Shown piece by piece: positions 60,588-64,000 of a DNA stretch of 64,000 nt. The DNA is from an uncultured Roseovarius sp. (GTDB lineage: Bacteria; Pseudomonadota; Alphaproteobacteria; Rhodobacterales; Rhodobacteraceae), in the NCBI GenBank assembly GCA_947499555.1, contig CANMOU010000001.1:868001-932000 (forward strand), given 5' to 3'. Within the stretch, counting starts at the first letter, position 1; every line of letters starts with the position of its first letter. The translations under genes and the position numbers were made by a program. The notes under the pieces were generated by a model. It worked only from the letters and a program-made list of their open reading frames with translations, did no database searches and was not told where the DNA came from.

Positions 60588-61748
60588 TTAAAGTTCTACG
60601 GTCCGAATTGTGCCGCCCTTCGCGGCAAGAGCGACCTCTCCATTGCATAGACGCAGGGCATCGGCACCAAACACATCATACCGCCAGCCGCCAAGTGCCG
60701 GCAAATCGCGCTCTCCGGCAGAAATCGCATCAAGCTCTGCGGCAGACGCAATAAGCTTTGAGGCCACGGAGTATTCCTCGGTCTTGGCCTTGAGCAGCAC
60801 CCGCAATAGATCCGCGAGTGCCGGATTGACCTGTAGCTTCTCCCGGGATCGATCTGGTTTGGGCAGATCCCCATTGGCGCAGGCCACGCCATCGGCCACG
60901 GCCTTTAATATACCGTCCGCAATATCTCCACGCCGCGCCTCGCGCAGCAAAAGCCGGGCGCGCGACAAATCCTTGTGCGAGCCTGGCTTGGTCGAGGCCA
61001 GCTCGACAAGCGCGTCATCTTTGAACACCCGGTTGCGCGGCACGTTGCGCGCCTGGGCATATTCTTCACGAAACCGTGCAAGTTCGCGCACGATGGCCAG
61101 AAACCGCCCCGAGACATTACGCGTCTTTACCCGGAGCCAGGCATCTTCAGGCCGGGTAATATACGTCTCCGGGTTGGTGAGCACCTCCATCTCCTCGGCA
61201 ACCCATTTATCGCGGCCCGTCTCGGACAGCTTGGCTGAAAGATGCTCGTAAATCTGGCGCAGATGCGTGACATCGGCCAGCGCATACTTCTTCTGTGCAC
61301 CCGTCAGCGGACGGCGCGACCAATCGGTGAAGCGAGAGGTCTTATCAAGCGATTGCTTGGCAATCCGGCGCACCAAGGTCTCGTAGCCCACCTGCTCACC
61401 AAAGCCACAGACCATGGCCGCGACCTGGGTGTCGAAAAGCGGTGCCGGAATAAGCCCGCCATCGACATGGAAAATCTCAAGATCCTGCCGTGCCGCATGA
61501 AAGACCTTGACCACGTCCGACGCTCGAAAGAGCTCGTAAAGCGGCTCCATCGACATCGCGCTGCCCTCGATCGGGTCCACCAGAACGGCATCGTCCTCGT
61601 CCTGTCCGGGCAAGGCCAGCTGAATAAGGCAAAGCTTGGAATAGTAGCTGCGCTCGCGCAGAAACTCGGTATCGACCGTCACATAGTTCACATCCTGAGC
61701 GCGTTTGCAAAACTCGGCCAGCTCATCGGTGGTTGTGATTGTCTTCAT
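60588..61748 (-). CDS. rnd: ribonuclease D
   Basis: A 386-residue 3'-5' exoribonuclease for tRNA and small RNA trimming. The DEDD catalytic residues are in YVTVDTEFLRE, FHAARQDLEIFH and KKYALADVTHLRQIYEHL; an HRDC domain follows (about 205-285, ARFREEYAQARNVPRNRVFKDDAL). It is a single gene, about 90 bases from purN. Confidence 0.95.
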   Translation of the reverse strand: MKTITTTDELAEFCKRAQDVNYVTVDTEFLRERSYYSKLCLIQLALPGQDEDDAVLVDPIEGSAMSMEPLYELFRASDVVKVFHAARQDLEIFHVDGGLIPAPLFDTQVAAMVCGFGEQVGYETLVRRIAKQSLDKTSRFTDWSRRPLTGAQKKYALADVTHLRQIYEHLSAKLSETGRDKWVAEEMEVLTNPETYITRPEDAWLRVKTRNVSGRFLAIVRELARFREEYAQARNVPRNRVFKDDALVELASTKPGSHKDLSRARLLLREARRGDIADGILKAVADGVACANGDLPKPDRSREKLQVNPALADLLRVLLKAKTEEYSVASKLIASAAELDAISAGERDLPALGGWRYDVFGADALRLCNGEVALAAKGGTIRTVEL

Positions 61749-61838
61749 CTAGGGCGGGTCTTGTCTGTTGTTGATTTTCTCAGGCCCCAAGCCTCACTCC
61801 GGTATAGGCCAGCCCGGTCCAAATGAAAACGCCTGAAT

Positions 61839-62432
61839 TCAGGGCAGCAAGACCGGCCTCCTGTCACCCGCTGCAAAGCGTTTCAGTACGGCAGGGTATA
61901 GAATATGCTCCTGCTCTAGCACGCGCGCGGCAAGCGTATCGGGCGTGTCTTTGGGCAGAACAGGTACCCGCGCCTGCCCCAGCAACGGGCCATCATCAAG
62001 CTCAAGACGCACTTCATGCACGCTGCACCCGGCCTCGCGCTCGCCCGCCTCGAGCGCGCGCGCATGGGTGTTGAGACCTTTGTATTTTGGCAAAAGCGAC
62101 GGGTGAATGTTGATCATCTGACCGGCCCAGCGCGAAATAAACCGCTCGGTGAATATCCGCATAAACCCGGCGAAGCAGATGATATCAGGCGCATGGGCCG
62201 CCAATGTCTCGTTCAGCACCGCCTCAAACGCGTCCCGGTCGCCCTCGAAGGGTCTGTGGTCCACCACATCGGTGGCCACGCCCAAGGCCTGAGCCTTGGC
62301 CAGTCCCGGCGCTTCGGCGTTGTTGGACACCGCGACCACCGGGCGCGCGGGGTGGTCGCCCGCCATGCTCTCAATAAGCGCCACCATGTTGGAGCCACTG
62401 CCGGAAAACAGGATCGCCACGCGTTTGGTCAA
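61839..62432 (-). CDS. purN: phosphoribosylglycinamide formyltransferase PurN
   Basis: A 197-residue enzyme transferring a formyl group from 10-formyl-tetrahydrofolate to GAR in purine synthesis. It has the phosphate-binding start [36 protein letters not shown] with the catalytic His, and [10 protein letters not shown] with the Asp. TTG at 62432 overlaps the purM stop (TTGA), giving the standard N-terminus; an in-frame GTG at 62420 is the alternative. It is coupled to purM. Confidence 0.93.
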   Translation of the reverse strand: MTKRVAILFSGSGSNMVALIESMAGDHPARPVVAVSNNAEAPGLAKAQALGVATDVVDHRPFEGDRDAFEAVLNETLAAHAPDIICFAGFMRIFTERFISRWAGQMINIHPSLLPKYKGLNTHARALEAGEREAGCSVHEVRLELDDGPLLGQARVPVLPKDTPDTLAARVLEQEHILYPAVLKRFAAGDRRPVLLP

Positions 62433-63475
62433 TGGAGTGACCCGGCGTAGCGCACACCCTCTCCGGCGCTCACTTGGCCCAGGCGATAAACCGTCTCGCC
62501 CTCGGCGCTGAGCAGGCCCTGAAGCGCATCCGCCCGGTCCGCCGCGACAGCCAGCACCATGCCGATGCCGCAGTTGAACGTTTTGAGCATTTCCGCTTCC
62601 GCCATACCGCCAGTGGTCTGCAGCCATTCAAACACCGGTGGCAATGCGAACGATGCCAGATCAATCTCGGCCGCCATGCCCTCCGGCAGAACCCGCGGGA
62701 TGTTTTCGGTCAGGCCGCCCCCGGTGATATGGGCCAGCGCATGCACGCCCCCCGCGCGCACCGCCGCAAGCGCCTGCTTCACATAAAGCCGGGTAGGTGT
62801 CAGAAGTACGGCTCCCAGCGTGTCATCGGACCAAGGGCACGCGGCCTCCCAATCAAGGCCGGAAACCTCCACAAGCTTGCGCACAAGGCTGTAGCCGTTG
62901 GAATGCACCCCGTCTGACGCCAGCCCCAAAAGCACATCGCCCTCAACGACACCAGCAGGCAGGTCCGCCCCTCGCTCCATCGCGCCCACGGCAAATCCGG
63001 CCAGATCAAAATCCCCATCAGGATACATGCCCGGCATCTCCGCCGTCTCCCCGCCGATGAGCGCACAGCCCGAACGCACACAGCCTTCCGCGATCCCTTC
63101 GATGATGCGCGCAGCGGCGTCTGTATCAAGCTTACCAGTGGCGAAATAGTCGAGAAAGAAAAGCGGCTCAGCGCCTTGGCACACAAGGTCGTTCACGCAC
63201 ATCGCCACCAGATCAATGCCCACGCCATCCACGTTGCCGGTGTCAATCGCGATGCGCAGCTTGGTGCCCACGCCATCGGTGGCCGCGACAAGAATTGGGT
63301 CGGAATAGCCAGCTGCCTTAAGATCAAAGAGCGCGCCAAACCCGCCAAGCCCGGCCATCACGCCGGGCCGCGTCGTGCGCTTCGCCGCAGGTTTGATCCG
63401 GTCCACAAGCGCATTGCCTGCGTCAATATCCACGCCCGCATCCGCATAGGTGATGCCGTTCCTACCGTCGCTCAT
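62429..63475 (-). CDS. purM: phosphoribosylformylglycinamidine cyclo-ligase PurM
   Basis: A 348-residue AIR synthetase of purine synthesis. The N-terminus [20 protein letters not shown], the ATP-site segment [12 protein letters not shown], the motif [15 protein letters not shown] and [12 protein letters not shown] are as in PurM. ATG at 63475 follows GGAG by 6 bases. It forms a two-gene operon with purN and is divergent from the CAU tRNA gene. Confidence 0.95.
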   Translation of the reverse strand: MSDGRNGITYADAGVDIDAGNALVDRIKPAAKRTTRPGVMAGLGGFGALFDLKAAGYSDPILVAATDGVGTKLRIAIDTGNVDGVGIDLVAMCVNDLVCQGAEPLFFLDYFATGKLDTDAAARIIEGIAEGCVRSGCALIGGETAEMPGMYPDGDFDLAGFAVGAMERGADLPAGVVEGDVLLGLASDGVHSNGYSLVRKLVEVSGLDWEAACPWSDDTLGAVLLTPTRLYVKQALAAVRAGGVHALAHITGGGLTENIPRVLPEGMAAEIDLASFALPPVFEWLQTTGGMAEAEMLKTFNCGIGMVLAVAADRADALQGLLSAEGETVYRLGQVSAGEGVRYAGSLH

Positions 63476-63543
63476 GACCCGCTCCGCTTTCATCTTGCGA
63501 TGTTCGGTTAGACCATCAAACGAGTCCACGCAATCACAAAGCC

Positions 63544-63572
63544 TTGACGCCTCATCCCTGCCCCCCTAGGAC
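63544..63572 (+). promoter_or_regulatory. possible promoter of the CAU tRNA
   Basis: TTGACG (63544-63549) and TAGGAC (63567-63572) are 17 bases apart, ending 11 bases before the tRNA. The -35 is good and the -10 weak. Confidence 0.45.
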
Positions 63573-63583
63573 GATCAAAGGTC

Positions 63584-63660
63584 GGGCCTGTAGCTCAATT
63601 GGTTAGAGCAGAGCGCTCATAACGCTTTGGTTGGGGGTTCGAGTCCCTCCGGGCCTACCA
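63584..63660 (+). tRNA. tRNA with CAU anticodon (tRNA-Met or tRNA-Ile2)
   Basis: A 77-base cloverleaf with encoded CCA: acceptor GGGCCTG/CGGGCCT, D-arm GCTCAATTGGTTAGAGC, anticodon arm AGCGCTCATAACGCT (loop CTCATAA, anticodon CAU), T-arm GGGGGTTCGAGTCCCTC. It is not the initiator type. Whether it is elongator tRNA-Met or the lysidine-modified tRNA-Ile2 reading AUA cannot be decided safely by eye. Its 3' end appears to be the attachment site of the element carrying the adjacent integrase. Confidence 0.93.
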
Positions 63661-63688
63661 GCACTTCTTCTTTATCGAAAAGAATTAA

Positions 63689-64000
63689 TTACTTATTCTC
63701 TTTTTTGGCGAACCTTACAGAAAGGTTCGCCAAATTTTGTTCCCGATTTAGGCTATCATCAAGCTTCTCAAAAGCTGCGTCGGCAAGGTTCGATCTACCA
63801 AACTTCGAGCAATATCTCTGGGCCTCTGCCAGAGACACATGACCGCTGACCGACATAATCTCATGCGCTGTGCCGCCAGCTTCGGCAATTCGTCTACACA
63901 TTGCCTTTCTAAGACCGTGAGAAGAACAGTTCTCTAGTCCTGCTTTGTCGCACCACTTGCGCATTGCCCTCCCGAGGCCGTCAGGCGATCTCTGACGCCC
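63689..64000 (-). CDS. tyrosine recombinase / integrase (partial, 5' end outside)
   Basis: The C-terminal 103 residues of a phage-type integrase; the frame is open to the right edge, so the Met at 63964 is internal. The catalytic H-x-x-R is in SSHGLRKAMCRR, the second His in MSVSGHVSLAEAQ and the nucleophile Tyr in AQRYCSKFGR. It starts 28 bases after the CAU tRNA and reads toward it, the standard layout for an integrase next to its attachment site. Base composition drops sharply after the tRNA. The rest of the island or prophage lies beyond the window. Confidence 0.9.
   Translation of the reverse strand, partial: GRQRSPDGLGRAMRKWCDKAGLENCSSHGLRKAMCRRIAEAGGTAHEIMSVSGHVSLAEAQRYCSKFGRSNLADAAFEKLDDSLNREQNLANLSVRFAKKENK

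Noticed and set aside
1-64000. CRISPR array
   Set aside because: No regularly spaced direct repeats were seen anywhere in the window.

Overview
The window is chromosomal DNA of an alphaproteobacterium, most likely a marine member of the Rhodobacteraceae (Roseobacter group). The evidence is a GC-rich (roughly 60 %) coding style, a circularly permuted two-piece tmRNA gene whose tag reads ANDNKAPVALAA, a ClpXP adaptor SspB, the F1-ATPase inhibitor zeta subunit, RNase E with a large insertion in its S1 domain, a trgAB-cysK tellurite-type cluster, a VPLPA-type sorting signal, and methionine synthase broken into separate genes.

Layout. 0-1.8 kb: end of a methylenetetrahydrofolate reductase-like gene and a methyltetrahydrofolate:corrinoid methyltransferase. 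2.1-4.4 kb: a low-GC orphan, a tiny membrane protein and an orphan response regulator. 4.7-19 kb: a methylated-amine region with a LysR regulator, an MttB-superfamily methyltransferase, a dimethylglycine/sarcosine dehydrogenase-like flavoprotein, a two-gene RND pump, a cupin, two trimethylamine-dehydrogenase-family enzymes and a small partner. 19-21 kb: a divergent EF-Tu, a 27-residue peptide gene and tRNA-Ser. 20.9-31.3 kb: a compact leftward run (aminotransferase, phr, cfa, trgA, trgB, cysK, mechanosensitive channel, AlaX-type editing protein, isochorismatase-like hydrolase). 31.6-34.2 kb: a BCCT transporter and ssrA. 34.3-39.7 kb: chrB-chrA, sspB, fumC and four small genes. 39.7-46.2 kb: P450 plus a membrane hydrolase, ccdA, tusA and rne. 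46.2-47.6 kb: a low-GC patch with an inverted repeat and a DUF2262 gene. 47.6-53.5 kb: dctD-dctB and purQ-adh-purS-purC. 53.7-59.3 kb: ATPase zeta subunit, homocysteine methyltransferase, a VPLPA protein, a radical SAM protein, a corrinoid protein and DUF1638. 59.4-64 kb: sufE, a lipoprotein, rnd, purN-purM, and a CAU tRNA with a tyrosine integrase next to it, marking the edge of an integrated element that continues past the window.

How it works together. The main theme is one-carbon chemistry built on a free-standing corrinoid protein (57.3 kb). Methyl donors (MttB-type protein) and acceptors (pterin-binding protein at 0.7 kb, homocysteine-binding protein at 54.1 kb) are separate polypeptides scattered over 57 kb. 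Three of them carry arginine-rich terminal tails, while the corrinoid protein starts with a strongly acidic segment, so charged docking is an attractive hypothesis. The flavoproteins at 7.4, 14.5 and 16.6 kb could remove further methyl groups oxidatively. Start codons given here were chosen by Shine-Dalgarno position and family length, and all family names come from reading the sequence and from memory, without a database search.
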